Of a stretch of DNA of 64,000 bases, positions 17,926 to 26,799 are shown in pieces. The notes under the pieces are model-generated. The model worked only from the letters and a program-made list of their open reading frames with translations, had not been told where the DNA came from and made no database searches. The position numbers and the translations under genes were made by a program. Source of the DNA: Bradyrhizobium canariense (lineage in GTDB: Bacteria > Pseudomonadota > Alphaproteobacteria > Rhizobiales > Xanthobacteraceae); contig NZ_LT629750.1 in assembly GCF_900105125.1 (NCBI RefSeq), forward strand, positions 1,860,001 to 1,924,000, in the 5' to 3' direction. Position 1 is the stretch's first letter. Each line of letters starts with the position of its first letter.

Positions 17926-18300
17926 TCAAACTTCTTTTGTCTTTTCGAAGTAAGGAACGACGCGGCCGGCAAATTGGCTGAACCGCGCGGTGACCCTGTC
18001 GCCGATGGCGAGGTCGTTGTCGCCATGGGCCATCATGCGAAAACCCTCGGCGGTATCGACCAGAACGATATTGTAGGGAATATGCGCGCGCGTCTCCGGC
18101 GTGGCCGCGCGGCACACCAGCGAGGTGGCGTAAACGACGCCCTCGCCGCTGGCGCGCTTCTCGACCGGATCCGCCGCACCGCAAACGGCGCAGAAGCTGC
18201 GGCGAAAATATTGCGGCGAACCGCAGGCTGCGCAGGATTGATAGACGATCGCCTGTTCGCCTGTGGTCCAGTCCGCCAGTGCTCGTTCGCTGCCGCTCAT
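17926..18300 (-). CDS. DUF35 (zinc-ribbon/OB-fold) partner protein
   Basis: A 124-residue acyl-CoA-associated protein. The N-terminal zinc ribbon has two CxxC pairs (CAACG and CAVCG, near residues 22-44) and the rest fits an OB fold (GEGVVYATSLVCRA, IGDRVTARFSQFAGR). Its ATG overlaps the stop of the upstream thiolase-like gene by four bases (ATGA), so the two products are probably made in equal amounts and form a complex. DUF35 proteins are known as obligate partners of thiolase-fold enzymes, including the Ltp2 retro-aldolase. Confidence 0.92.
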   Translation of the reverse strand: MSGSERALADWTTGEQAIVYQSCAACGSPQYFRRSFCAVCGAADPVEKRASGEGVVYATSLVCRAATPETRAHIPYNIVLVDTAEGFRMMAHGDNDLAIGDRVTARFSQFAGRVVPYFEKTKEV

Positions 18301-19409
18301 CGCACCCGCTCCAGGAACATGCTGACATGCGAGGACAACACGCCGCCATCGCCGTGCAACAGAGCCATCGAGGCATCGCGCACCTGACGATGGCCGGCGC
18401 GCCCCGTCATCTGCAGATGGGTCTCCACCAGATGCGCCATCGCGCCACCGACGCCGCAATGGCCGTAACTCATCAGCCCACCATGGGTGTTGAGCGGCAT
18501 CGCGCCATCGCGGTTGAAATATCCTGATCGCACGCGAGCCGCGGCTTCACCGCGCCCGGCGAGGCCGAGGTCTTCCAGCAACATCGCCAGCGTGATGGTA
18601 AAGCTGTCATAGACCGCCGCATAGCGCACATCGGAGATCGCAACGCCCGAAGCGGCCTTGGCCTTTGCAACCGAGATCTCGGCGCCGAGTTCGCTCAACG
18701 CGGGGGCTGCCGTAACGTGCTGGTGCGTGTGCGCCTGCGCGCAGCCGAGCACGCGCACGCCGATCTCGCTGGTCGGCTCGCGGCTGACGACAAACGCCGC
18801 GCCGCCATCCGAGACCGGGCAGCAATCCAGCAATTTCAAGGGCAACGCCACCGGCTTCGAATTCATGACGTCGGCGACGGTAATGGCCTCGTGAAATTGC
18901 GCGCCGGGCAGCACCGCAAATTCGGCCAGGTCTTCCTGCGTCACGCCGTATTCATGCATGTAGCGCGACGCCACCAGCCCATAATAGGCCGGGATCGTCG
19001 GCCCCAGTGGCACCTCGTTATCGGGATGCCCCACCTGCGCCAGCGCCAGGATCGACGCATCGCGGCTCTGTCCGGTCAGGCGATTTTCGCCACCGACCAC
19101 CAGCACATGCTTGGCGACGCCCGCGTCGACCAGATGATGCGCCAGCATCGTCATCGCCAGACCGGTCGCGCCGCCGACCTGAACGGCATGCGCGTAAGAC
19201 GGGCGAATTCCAAAATGCTCGGCGAACACCGTCGCAAGCATGATATGCGGCGAGACCGTGCTGTAGCCGCAAAGAATGCCGTCGATCTCGCTGCGCTTCA
19301 GCCCGGCATCGGCAACCGCAAGCTCGGCCGCCTTGCTCATGAGATCGAGCGAGGACGAACCTTCATGCTTGCCATAGGCCGTCAGTCCGACGCCGGTGAT
19401 GAAGCTCAT
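18297..19409 (-). CDS. Thiolase-fold acyl-CoA enzyme lacking the nucleophilic cysteine (SCP2/Ltp2-like)
   Basis: A 370-residue thiolase-superfamily protein starting MSFITGVGLTAYGK. Where active thiolases have CATG or CASG after an asparagine, this one reads VQVGGATGLAM, so glycine replaces the nucleophile. The C-terminal histidine segment survives as SYGHCGVGG, and a YDSFT motif typical of SCP2-type thiolases is present near residue 288. Loss of the cysteine together with an adjoining DUF35 gene is the arrangement of Ltp2/DUF35 retro-aldolases of steroid side-chain breakdown. The enzyme therefore may cleave a beta-hydroxyacyl-CoA by a retro-aldol reaction; the substrate is unknown. It begins one base after the dehydrogenase gene's stop. 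Confidence 0.88.
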   Translation of the reverse strand: MSFITGVGLTAYGKHEGSSSLDLMSKAAELAVADAGLKRSEIDGILCGYSTVSPHIMLATVFAEHFGIRPSYAHAVQVGGATGLAMTMLAHHLVDAGVAKHVLVVGGENRLTGQSRDASILALAQVGHPDNEVPLGPTIPAYYGLVASRYMHEYGVTQEDLAEFAVLPGAQFHEAITVADVMNSKPVALPLKLLDCCPVSDGGAAFVVSREPTSEIGVRVLGCAQAHTHQHVTAAPALSELGAEISVAKAKAASGVAISDVRYAAVYDSFTITLAMLLEDLGLAGRGEAAARVRSGYFNRDGAMPLNTHGGLMSYGHCGVGGAMAHLVETHLQMTGRAGHRQVRDASMALLHGDGGVLSSHVSMFLERVR

Positions 19410-19410
19410 G

Positions 19411-20577
19411 TCAGTACGACTTCGGCAGGCCCAGCACCTTCTCGGCAATGAAGCTGAGAATGAGTTGCGGGCTGATCGGGGCGATGCGCGGGATCAGGGA
19501 TTCGCGCAGATAACGTTCGACGTGAAACTCCTTGGCATAACCGAAGCCGCCATGGGTCATGACGGCCTGCTCGCAGGCCTGAAATCCTGCTTCCGCCGCG
19601 AGATATTTTGCGGCATTGGCTGCCGGCCCGCAGGGCATGCCCTGATCGTATTGCCAGCCCGCCGAGAGCACCATCAGCCACGCCGCCTCGAGCTCCATCC
19701 AGTTCTTCGCGAGCGGATGCTGGATGCCCTGGTTCATGCCGATCGGGCGATTGAACACGTTGCGGGTTTTCGCATAGGCACTGGCGCGCGACAGCGCCAC
19801 CTTGCCGAGCCCGACCGCTTCGGCCGCGATCAGGATACGTTCGGGATTCATGCCGTGCAGGATATATTCGAAGCCACGGCCCTCTTCGCCAAGCCGATCC
19901 TCAACCGGGATTTCAAAATTCTCGAAGAACAACTCGTTGGAGTCGACGGGCTTGCGTCCCATCTTCTCGATCTCATGCACCGCCACGCGCTTGCGGTCGA
20001 AATCGGTATAGAACAGGCTCAGACCATGGGTCGGATTCTTCACCTCTTCCAGCGGCGTGGTACGCGCCAGCAGCAGGATCTTTTCGGCCACCTGCGCCGT
20101 TGAGATCCAGACCTTCTGGCCGTTGACGATATATTTGTCGCCGGTGCGTACCGCGCGCGTTTTTAACTGCGTGGTGTTGAGCCCGGTATTCGGCTCGGTG
20201 ACCGCGAAACAAGACTTCTCTTTGCCTTCGACGATCGGCGGCAGCATGCGCTGGCACTGCTCCTTGGTGCCGAACACCACCACGGGATTCAGCCCGAACA
20301 CGTTCATGTGCACGGCGGAAGCGCCGGACATGCCCGCGCCGGACTCCGAAATGGTCCGCATCATGATCGCGGCATCGGTAATGCCAAGACCGGAGCCGCC
20401 ATACTCCTCGGGAATGCAGATGCCGAGCCAGCCGGCCTCGGCCAATGCCTTGTGGAAGTCGGAGGGAAAACCACCCTCCTTGTCCTTTTTCAGCCAATAG
20501 GCGTCGTCGAAACGGGTGCAGATCTTTCCGACCGCGTCGCGGATCGACTCCTGATTGGCCGAGAGCGCGAAATCCAT
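19411..20577 (-). CDS. Acyl-CoA dehydrogenase (helix-G glutamate type)
   Basis: A 388-residue flavoprotein with the FAD signature AVTEPNTGLNTTQLKT near 127-142 and the KVWISTAQVAEKI segment. The C-terminal active-site stretch that normally reads IYEGT or LEGTN is RIAPISPQL here, so the MCAD-type glutamate is absent. A glutamate occurs in GMNPERILIAAEAVG near residue 246, the position used by isovaleryl-CoA and long-chain dehydrogenases, so the enzyme is probably active. It belongs to the leftward CoA cluster, six bases downstream of the CoA-transferase gene. Confidence 0.9.
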   Translation of the reverse strand: MDFALSANQESIRDAVGKICTRFDDAYWLKKDKEGGFPSDFHKALAEAGWLGICIPEEYGGSGLGITDAAIMMRTISESGAGMSGASAVHMNVFGLNPVVVFGTKEQCQRMLPPIVEGKEKSCFAVTEPNTGLNTTQLKTRAVRTGDKYIVNGQKVWISTAQVAEKILLLARTTPLEEVKNPTHGLSLFYTDFDRKRVAVHEIEKMGRKPVDSNELFFENFEIPVEDRLGEEGRGFEYILHGMNPERILIAAEAVGLGKVALSRASAYAKTRNVFNRPIGMNQGIQHPLAKNWMELEAAWLMVLSAGWQYDQGMPCGPAANAAKYLAAEAGFQACEQAVMTHGGFGYAKEFHVERYLRESLIPRIAPISPQLILSFIAEKVLGLPKSY

Positions 20578-20582
20578 GTGCT

Positions 20583-21812
20583 TTATGTCCTGTTGTCTTG
20601 CGTAATGGGCGCGAGCTTCGTCACGCCGTCGCGGATCAGGCCTGCGATTTCATCGGCGGAAAATCCAGCTTCGCGCAGAACTTCCTCGCTGTGCTCGCTT
20701 AACCGCGGTGCAAGGCGTTTTGTCTCTGCCGGCGTTTCCGACCAGGTCGCGGAAACTTTCATGCTGCGGATCGGCCCCTCCGTCGGATGATCGACCACCG
20801 GAAAGAAACCGGTCGCCGTGAAATGCGGATCCTGCAAGATGCTTTCGAGGTCATGCATCGGCATGACCGGCACATCGGCCTTGTTCAACAGCTCAATCCA
20901 CTCGGCCGTCGTGCGTGTCTCGAAGATGCGGGCGAGTTCGCCATAGACCGTGTCAATGTTGACAGCGCGCCCGGCGAAGGTTGCGAATTTGGGATTGCTG
21001 CGCAGATCGTCGCGGCCGGTGGCCTGGAAGAAACTTTCCCATTGCTTGTCGTTATAGACGATCACGCAGACATAACCGTCCGAGGTTTTGTACGGCCGCC
21101 GATCGCGTGACAGATGCCGCGCATAGCCACCCTTGTCGAGCGGCGGCTCGTAGGTAAGACCGCCCATGTGATCCCCCATCACGAAACCCGCCATGGTTTC
21201 GAACATCGGGACATCGAGACGCTGGCCGCGCCCGGTGCGATCGCGATGCACGAGGCTGGCACAGATCGCGCCTACCGCCGTGATCCCGACGATGCGATCG
21301 ACAAGGGCGTTCGGAACGTAGCGCGGAATGCCGTCGTTGGTTTGCGCCATCAGCGCCGGCAGTCCGGTCGCGCCCTGGATCAGATCGTCATAAGCGGGCT
21401 TCGCCGCATACGGCCCGTTCTGGCCGAAGCCGAATACGCCGGCATAGATCAGACGCGGGTTGAGTTTCGAGACCACGTCGTAGCCGAGCTGCAGCCGCGC
21501 CATCGCCTGCGGCCGCACGTTGTAAATCAGCACATCGGCCGATGCGATCAGCCGCAGCACCGCGTCACGCCCGGCAGGCTTCTTCAGATCGAGGCTGATG
21601 CTGCGCTTGTTGCGATTGGTGTTGAGGAACACCGGCCCCATGCCGGGATGGCGCGTCGGGCCGATCAGCCGCGTCACATCGCCTTCGAGCGTCTCGATCT
21701 TGATGACGTCAGCGCCATAGTCGCCCAGCATCTGGGTGGCATAGGGCCCCATCAGCACGGTCGTCATGTCGATGACCTTGATGCCTTGCAACGGTCCCAT
21801 GCTGTCGCTCAC
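20583..21812 (-). CDS. CaiB/BaiF-family CoA-transferase
   Basis: A 409-residue family III CoA-transferase, expected to move CoA between two carboxylic acids through an aspartyl intermediate. The N-terminal KVIDMTTVLMGPYATQMLGDYGADVIKIE region appears in order over residues 11-39 and NRNKRSISLDLKKPAGRD over about 66-83; the LIQGATGLPALMAQT and PNALVDRIVGITAVGA segments follow the nucleophile region. It could activate the pathway's starting acid using a recycled CoA ester. It is transcribed with the downstream dehydrogenase gene. Confidence 0.92.
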   Translation of the reverse strand: MSDSMGPLQGIKVIDMTTVLMGPYATQMLGDYGADVIKIETLEGDVTRLIGPTRHPGMGPVFLNTNRNKRSISLDLKKPAGRDAVLRLIASADVLIYNVRPQAMARLQLGYDVVSKLNPRLIYAGVFGFGQNGPYAAKPAYDDLIQGATGLPALMAQTNDGIPRYVPNALVDRIVGITAVGAICASLVHRDRTGRGQRLDVPMFETMAGFVMGDHMGGLTYEPPLDKGGYARHLSRDRRPYKTSDGYVCVIVYNDKQWESFFQATGRDDLRSNPKFATFAGRAVNIDTVYGELARIFETRTTAEWIELLNKADVPVMPMHDLESILQDPHFTATGFFPVVDHPTEGPIRSMKVSATWSETPAETKRLAPRLSEHSEEVLREAGFSADEIAGLIRDGVTKLAPITQDNRT

Positions 21813-21929
21813 TCCCCGATATTGGCGGCACGTTCATGCGCCGCAGCTTCTCGGGTCTAGTAACGGCGGGTCGCAGCCAAGATCAAGGGTTCCCAGCGTA
21901 TGGGCGTATGCGCTTCGGTGTCGTCCCGG

Positions 21930-23099
21930 CTATTTGGCGGGTTCCAGCACCGAGACGTAGTTCGCGACCGCCGCGCCGCCCATGTTGAAGATGCCCGCGA
22001 GCTTTGCGTTCTTGATCTGCATGCCCTCGGGCGCCTGACCCACGAGCTGCATCGCGCTCAGCACGTGCATGGAGACGCCGGTGGCGCCGATCGGATGGCC
22101 CTTGGCCTTCAATCCGCCGGACGGATTGATCGGCAGCTTGCCGTCCTTCTGGGTCCAGCCTTCCTTGATGGCGCGCGCACCCTGCCCCCTCGGGGTCAGT
22201 CCCATCGCCTCATATTCGATCAGCTCGGCCACGGTGAAGCAATCATGGGTCTCGACAAAGGACAGATCCGAAAGCTGCACGCCGGCCTTCTGCAGCGCCT
22301 GCTGCCAGGCCACGGTGCAGCCTTCGAACTGCAGGATGTCGCGTTTGGACATCGGCAGGAAATCCTGGGCATGGGCGGTGGCACGGATGTTGACGGCCTT
22401 GCCCATGGTTTTCGCGGTCTCGGAATCCGTGAGCACCAGCGCCGCCGCGCCGTCCGACACCAGCGAGCAATCGGTGCGCTTCAGCGGCCCCGCAACATAG
22501 GGATTCTTCTCGCTCTCGGAACGGCAGAATTCATAGCCGAAATCCTTGCGCATCTGCGCATAGGGATTGGCGACGCCGTTCTTGTGGTTCTTGGCGGCGA
22601 TCATCGCCAGTGCATCGGACTGGTCGCCGTATTTCTGGAAATAGGTCTGCGCGATCTTGCCGAACACGCCGGCAAAACCGCCGGGGGTGTCGCCGTCCTC
22701 CGGCAGATAGGACGCTTTCAGCAGGTTGCGGCCGATCTCGGGTCCCGGCGTGCGCGTCATCTGCTCGACGCCGACCACCAGCACGATTTTCGCAGCGCCC
22801 GCCGCGATCGCTCTGACGCCCTGATGCACCGCCGCCGATCCCGTGGCGCAGGCGTTCTCGACCCGCGTCGCTGGCTTGAACCGCAACTTCGGATCGGCCT
22901 GCAGCACCAGGGAAGCGGTGAAATCCTGCGGCGAGAAACCAGCGTTGAAATGCCCAAGCACGATCTCATCGATGTCGGAAGCCGAAATGCCGGCATCGGC
23001 AATGGCCTCATTCGCAACGCGGACCACGAGGCTTTCGACGGTCTCGGCATCGAACTTGCCGAATGGCGTGTGCGCCCATCCTACAATACTGGCGGTCAT
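21930..23099 (-). CDS. Thiolase-family acyltransferase
   Basis: A 389-residue thiolase with an intact nucleophile (VENACATGSAAVHQG near residue 85) and the histidine segment NPSGGLKAKGHPIGATG near 335-351. It lacks the CxGGG ending of classical acetoacetyl-CoA thiolases and ends AAVANYVSVLEPAK, as in SCP2-type thiolases. It is the first gene of the leftward CoA cluster, 117 bp upstream of the CoA-transferase gene, and would complete beta-oxidation by thiolytic cleavage, in contrast with the cysteine-less paralogue at 18297. Confidence 0.9.
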   Translation of the reverse strand: MTASIVGWAHTPFGKFDAETVESLVVRVANEAIADAGISASDIDEIVLGHFNAGFSPQDFTASLVLQADPKLRFKPATRVENACATGSAAVHQGVRAIAAGAAKIVLVVGVEQMTRTPGPEIGRNLLKASYLPEDGDTPGGFAGVFGKIAQTYFQKYGDQSDALAMIAAKNHKNGVANPYAQMRKDFGYEFCRSESEKNPYVAGPLKRTDCSLVSDGAAALVLTDSETAKTMGKAVNIRATAHAQDFLPMSKRDILQFEGCTVAWQQALQKAGVQLSDLSFVETHDCFTVAELIEYEAMGLTPRGQGARAIKEGWTQKDGKLPINPSGGLKAKGHPIGATGVSMHVLSAMQLVGQAPEGMQIKNAKLAGIFNMGGAAVANYVSVLEPAK

Positions 23100-23150
23100 G
23101 GCGGCTCTCCCTGTCTATTCGGATATGTTTAGCTCAATGACATCGATACT

Positions 23151-23801
23151 TCACGCGGGTTTCAACGATTTCATGGCCCGCTCGGACATGGCGGTTATGC
23201 CGGCCCAGTTGCCGGACCGGATATCCGCCGCGGAGCACAGCCAGGAGCCGCCGACGGCCACGACGTTCGGCTCGGCCAGCCACGATGCGGCGTTGGCCTC
23301 GCCGATGCCGCCGGTCGGACAGAACCGCGCGTTGGGAAATGGGCCGGCCAGCGCACGAAGTGCCTTGATACCGCCGGACTGCTCGGCCGGGAAGAATTTG
23401 ACCAGATCAAAGCCGTGCGCCAACGCCTGCATCAATTCGGACGCCGTTGCGATGCCCGGTGCGAACGGCAAGGGGCTCGCGGCCGCAGCCTTCAGCAATT
23501 CCGGGGTTGCGCCGGGACTGATGCCGAAGTGGGCGCCAAGCGCTTCGGCGCTGGATAAATCGTTCGCGTTCAGGATGGTGCCGATCCCCACCACCGCATC
23601 GGACACGTTGGCGATGATCGCCTTTGCGGCCTCAACCGCAACCGGCGTGCGCAGCGTTACCTCGAGGGTGCGGACGCCACCCGCGACGAGCGCGCGCGCG
23701 AGCGGAATCGCATCGTCAAGACGATCAATCGTAAGCACGGGAATGACGCATGCTGACTTGAACAGAACAGCGAGTTTTTGTTGTTTGGGGGGCGAGGTCA
23801 T
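23151..23801 (-). CDS. eda: 2-dehydro-3-deoxy-phosphogluconate aldolase
   Basis: A 216-residue class I aldolase that splits KDPG (or a related 2-keto-3-deoxy-sugar-acid phosphate) into pyruvate and an aldehyde. The Schiff-base lysine is in GFDLVKFFPAE near residue 136, and the catalytic glutamate in LEVTLRTP near residue 45. The start at 23801 overlaps the kinase gene's stop by four bases (ATGA), indicating coupling. It follows KDG kinase as in Entner-Doudoroff-type sugar-acid pathways. Confidence 0.92.
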   Translation of the reverse strand: MTSPPKQQKLAVLFKSACVIPVLTIDRLDDAIPLARALVAGGVRTLEVTLRTPVAVEAAKAIIANVSDAVVGIGTILNANDLSSAEALGAHFGISPGATPELLKAAAASPLPFAPGIATASELMQALAHGFDLVKFFPAEQSGGIKALRALAGPFPNARFCPTGGIGEANAASWLAEPNVVAVGGSWLCSAADIRSGNWAGITAMSERAMKSLKPA

Positions 23802-24742
23802 GAACGTGCCTTGCGAGAGGGTGCCGGCCCGGCTTCGGATATTTCCGGCATAGCCGAGCGCGGAATGATCGCGCCGGGATGACACACCACAACCCCGGCC
23901 AGGTGGTGTCCGGCGCGCGCCGCTTCGGACGGCTCGGCGCCGGCAAGCCGCGCGGTAATATAGGCTGCGGCAAAACTGTCGCCCGCCGCGGTGGTATCGA
24001 TGACGGGCTTTGTCACCGGTTCGGCTTTGACGTGCTGCAAAACACCGGCGAAGCGTAGCATGCTTTCGGGGTCGGACAATTTTAACACGACCTCGGGGCT
24101 TGGGATCTGCGCGATCATGCGCTCATTGGTTTGGTCGGGGTAAAGCGGCACAAGATCCTCCGTCGAGGCCAATACAATGTCGGCGATGTCGAAGGCGTCA
24201 CGATAGACGCGGCGTGCAACGTCCAGGTCCGGCCACAAGCGGGCGCGAAAATTGGTGTCGAAGACAACGCGCGCGCCCTGTTCGCGGGCCCGCCGAAGCG
24301 CCGACATCAACCGCTCTCGACCGCTCGCCGCATAAATCGACAGCGTGATCGCCGAGAGATAAACGACGTTATAGCCCTCCAGCGACCTCAGCATATGGTC
24401 GGCTTCGGGCAGGTCCAGCAGGCTTCGCGCCGCCGAACTTTCGCGCCAATGGAAGAACCGGCGTTCGCCGCCGTCGTCGGTCTGGATCAGGTAGATGCCC
24501 GGCAATTTGCCGGGCAATCGCGCCACCTGTTTCGTTCCGATGCCTTCCGCCGCCCAGCCCGCGACCATCTCGTCGCTGAAGGGGTCGTCGCCGAGCGCCG
24601 TGACGTAGTCGACGCTGGCACCTAGCCGGGCGAGATAAACGGCGGTGTTCAGGGTATCGCCGCCGTAGCCTCGCGAATACAGGCCCTGCTCGGCCTGCTT
24701 GAGTTCGATCATGCACTCGCCGATGCAGGCAACCCTGATCAT
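23798..24742 (-). CDS. kdgK: 2-keto-3-deoxygluconate kinase (PfkB family)
   Basis: A 314-residue ribokinase-family sugar kinase that should phosphorylate 2-keto-3-deoxygluconate to KDPG for the following aldolase. The N-terminal GYGGDTLNTAVYLARLGA segment (about 25-42) binds the sugar, and the C-terminal motif DTTAAGDSFAAAY near 250-262 carries the catalytic aspartate and anion hole. The HWRESSAAR segment is typical of KDG kinases. It overlaps eda by four bases. Confidence 0.92.
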   Translation of the reverse strand: MIRVACIGECMIELKQAEQGLYSRGYGGDTLNTAVYLARLGASVDYVTALGDDPFSDEMVAGWAAEGIGTKQVARLPGKLPGIYLIQTDDGGERRFFHWRESSAARSLLDLPEADHMLRSLEGYNVVYLSAITLSIYAASGRERLMSALRRAREQGARVVFDTNFRARLWPDLDVARRVYRDAFDIADIVLASTEDLVPLYPDQTNERMIAQIPSPEVVLKLSDPESMLRFAGVLQHVKAEPVTKPVIDTTAAGDSFAAAYITARLAGAEPSEAARAGHHLAGVVVCHPGAIIPRSAMPEISEAGPAPSRKARS

Positions 24743-24792
24743 GGCCAGGTCCGGGTCATCGCCAAGTCCGGGCCGGTTCGCTCAAGACCGTT

Positions 24793-25779
24793 TCAGGCGA
24801 CAAATTTGCCGCCCAGTTCGTCCTCGATGTGAATCCGGATGATGTCGTCAAAGGTCTTCTCGGCGGTGGTGAAGCCGAGCTTGACCGCCCGCTTGGCGTC
24901 GAAATTGCGCGGCCAGCCGTCGACGATCCCCATAATGAAGGCATCGGGCTCGCGCTTCACGCGGGCTGCGACCTTGTCGCCCGCGACCCGCTTCAGGGCC
25001 GCGAGTTGCTCGCCGACGGTGGCCGAGAGGCCGGGCATCGTGAGGTTGCGACGGGCGCCGGCCGTCGCCGTGTCCATGGTTGCGGCATGAATCAGGAAGC
25101 CGACCGCCGAACGCGGCGAAGCGTGCCAATGCCGCACGTCCTCGGATACCGGCAGGATCGCTTCCTTGCCGGCAAGCGGTTCGCGCAGGATGTTGGAAAA
25201 GAATCCGGAAGCCGCCTTGTTGGGCAGGCCGGGACGAACGCAGATGGTCGGCAGCCGGATGCCGATACCGTCCATGAAGCCGCGGCGCGAGTAGTCCGCC
25301 AGCAGCAGTTCCCCGATCGCCTTCTGCGTTCCGTAGCTGAGCAGCGGGGTATGAAAGAACTCATCACCGATGGCGTCGGGAAATGGCGCACCGAACACTG
25401 CGATCGACGATGTGAAGACGACGCGCGGCTTGTAGCCGCCGCCGATCACCCTGATGGCGTCGAGCAGCATCCGGGTGCCGTCGAGGTTGATCCGGTAGCC
25501 CTTGTCGAAATCGAGCTCGGCTTCGCCGGAAACAATCGCCGCCAGATGGAAAATCACGTCGGGACGATCGGCGACCAGCTTTTCCGCCGCGCCCGGCACC
25601 GCGAAATCGCAGGTTACGGTCTCGACCGGAAATCCGATGTTGGCGGGCTTCGCCGGCGCCACCACGTCCTGCAGCGTCATGCGCGTGATGTCGTTGTTGC
25701 CGAGACGACCATCGCGCAGCAGCCGCTCGGTCAATTTGCGGCCGACCATGCCGGCTGCGCCCAGAACCAGAATGTGCAA
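24793..25779 (-). CDS. denD: DenD-type NAD-dependent dehydrogenase (D-erythronate dehydrogenase family)
   Basis: A 328-residue extended short-chain dehydrogenase. The nucleotide-binding motif is GAAGMVGRKL at residues 7-16, and the catalytic tyrosine-lysine pair is in SYGTQKAIGELL near residue 155. The HLAAIVSGEAELDFD and REPLAGKEAILPV segments match the D-erythronate dehydrogenase family, which oxidises C2 of tetronates. The other DenD-pathway genes (OtnK/OtnC types) are not present, so here it may oxidise a different sugar acid or lactone imported by the adjacent ABC system. Confidence 0.82.
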   Translation of the reverse strand: MHILVLGAAGMVGRKLTERLLRDGRLGNNDITRMTLQDVVAPAKPANIGFPVETVTCDFAVPGAAEKLVADRPDVIFHLAAIVSGEAELDFDKGYRINLDGTRMLLDAIRVIGGGYKPRVVFTSSIAVFGAPFPDAIGDEFFHTPLLSYGTQKAIGELLLADYSRRGFMDGIGIRLPTICVRPGLPNKAASGFFSNILREPLAGKEAILPVSEDVRHWHASPRSAVGFLIHAATMDTATAGARRNLTMPGLSATVGEQLAALKRVAGDKVAARVKREPDAFIMGIVDGWPRNFDAKRAVKLGFTTAEKTFDDIIRIHIEDELGGKFVA

Positions 25780-25890
25780 GACTTAAACTCCTTTTTATTC
25801 TTGTTACATATTTATTCTTGGCGTTTCGCGCGAAGCGGAAGCCCGTTCGCGCCAGGAAAAACGCCAAAGACCGGACGCGAAGCCCCTCGT

Positions 25891-26799
25891 CTATTCTTTC
25901 ACGGCTCCGGTCATCGCCGATACGTAATGCTCGACGAAGAACGCGTAAAGGATCACCAGCGGCAGCGAGCCGACCAGCGCGCCCGCCATCAGCGAACCCC
26001 ATTTGTAGATATCGCCGTCGACGAACTCATTCACAATCGCGACCGGAACCGTCTTGTTCGGCGTCGATTGCAGGAAGGTGAGCGCGTAGATGAACTCGTT
26101 CCAGCACAGCGTGAAGGAGAAGATGAAAGCCGAAATCAGGCCGGGAATGGCCAGCGGCACCACGATCTTGACCAGAATCTGCCAGCGCGACGCACCATCG
26201 ATCAGCGCACATTCCTCAAGCTCATACGGAATGGTCTTGAAGTATCCCATCAACAGCCAGGTCGAGAACGGAATCAGCAGCGTGGGATAGACCAGGATCA
26301 GCGACAGCGGTGAATCGAACAGACCATAGGCCTGGATCACGGACGCCAGCGGAATGAACAGAATCGACGGCGGCACCAGATAGGCAAAGAAGATCAGGAT
26401 GCCGACGGTGTCCGCGCCCTTGAACCTGAGCCGCACGATCGCGTAGGCCGCCAGCACGCTGGCGATGATCGAGAGCGTCGTGGCGCCCACCGCCACGTAC
26501 ATCGTGTTCCAGAGCCAACGCGGATACTGCGTTTCGAACAACAGCTTGCTGATATGTTTGAATGTCGGATGGACCACCCAAAACGGGTTGAACTTGTCCA
26601 TGTCGATCAGCTGTTCGTCCGGCTTTATCGACGTCAGCGCCATCCAGTAGAACGGGAACAGCAGCACGACCAGAATGATGAACAGCGGCAGATACAGCGT
26701 CACCAGGCGGCGCGGCAACGACTCCAGATAGCTCATGCCATCGCTGTCGTCGTCCCGCGTGGCGGCGTGTACTTTCGATTGCAAGGCTGAATCAGTCAT
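25891..26799 (-). CDS. Sugar ABC transporter permease (MalG/UgpE type)
   Basis: A 302-residue inner-membrane permease with six hydrophobic segments and the cytoplasmic EAA loop LEECALIDGASRWQILVKIVVPLAIP in pieces near residues 190-215, which contacts the ATPase. The start MTDSALQSK at 26799 lies within the end of the upstream permease gene (8-bp overlap). It forms the CUT1 importer with the permease, binding protein and ATPase genes that follow in the cluster. Confidence 0.92.
   Translation of the reverse strand: MTDSALQSKVHAATRDDDSDGMSYLESLPRRLVTLYLPLFIILVVLLFPFYWMALTSIKPDEQLIDMDKFNPFWVVHPTFKHISKLLFETQYPRWLWNTMYVAVGATTLSIIASVLAAYAIVRLRFKGADTVGILIFFAYLVPPSILFIPLASVIQAYGLFDSPLSLILVYPTLLIPFSTWLLMGYFKTIPYELEECALIDGASRWQILVKIVVPLAIPGLISAFIFSFTLCWNEFIYALTFLQSTPNKTVPVAIVNEFVDGDIYKWGSLMAGALVGSLPLVILYAFFVEHYVSAMTGAVKE

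Noticed and set aside
21900..23132. About 410-codon open frame opposite the thiolase gene
   Set aside because: Antisense shadow; the thiolase catalytic motifs are on the minus strand and the plus frame has no recognisable domain or ribosome site.
24829..26313. About 490-codon open frame opposite denD and a permease gene
   Set aside because: It spans two well-supported minus-strand genes and their intergenic gap, so it is not a gene.
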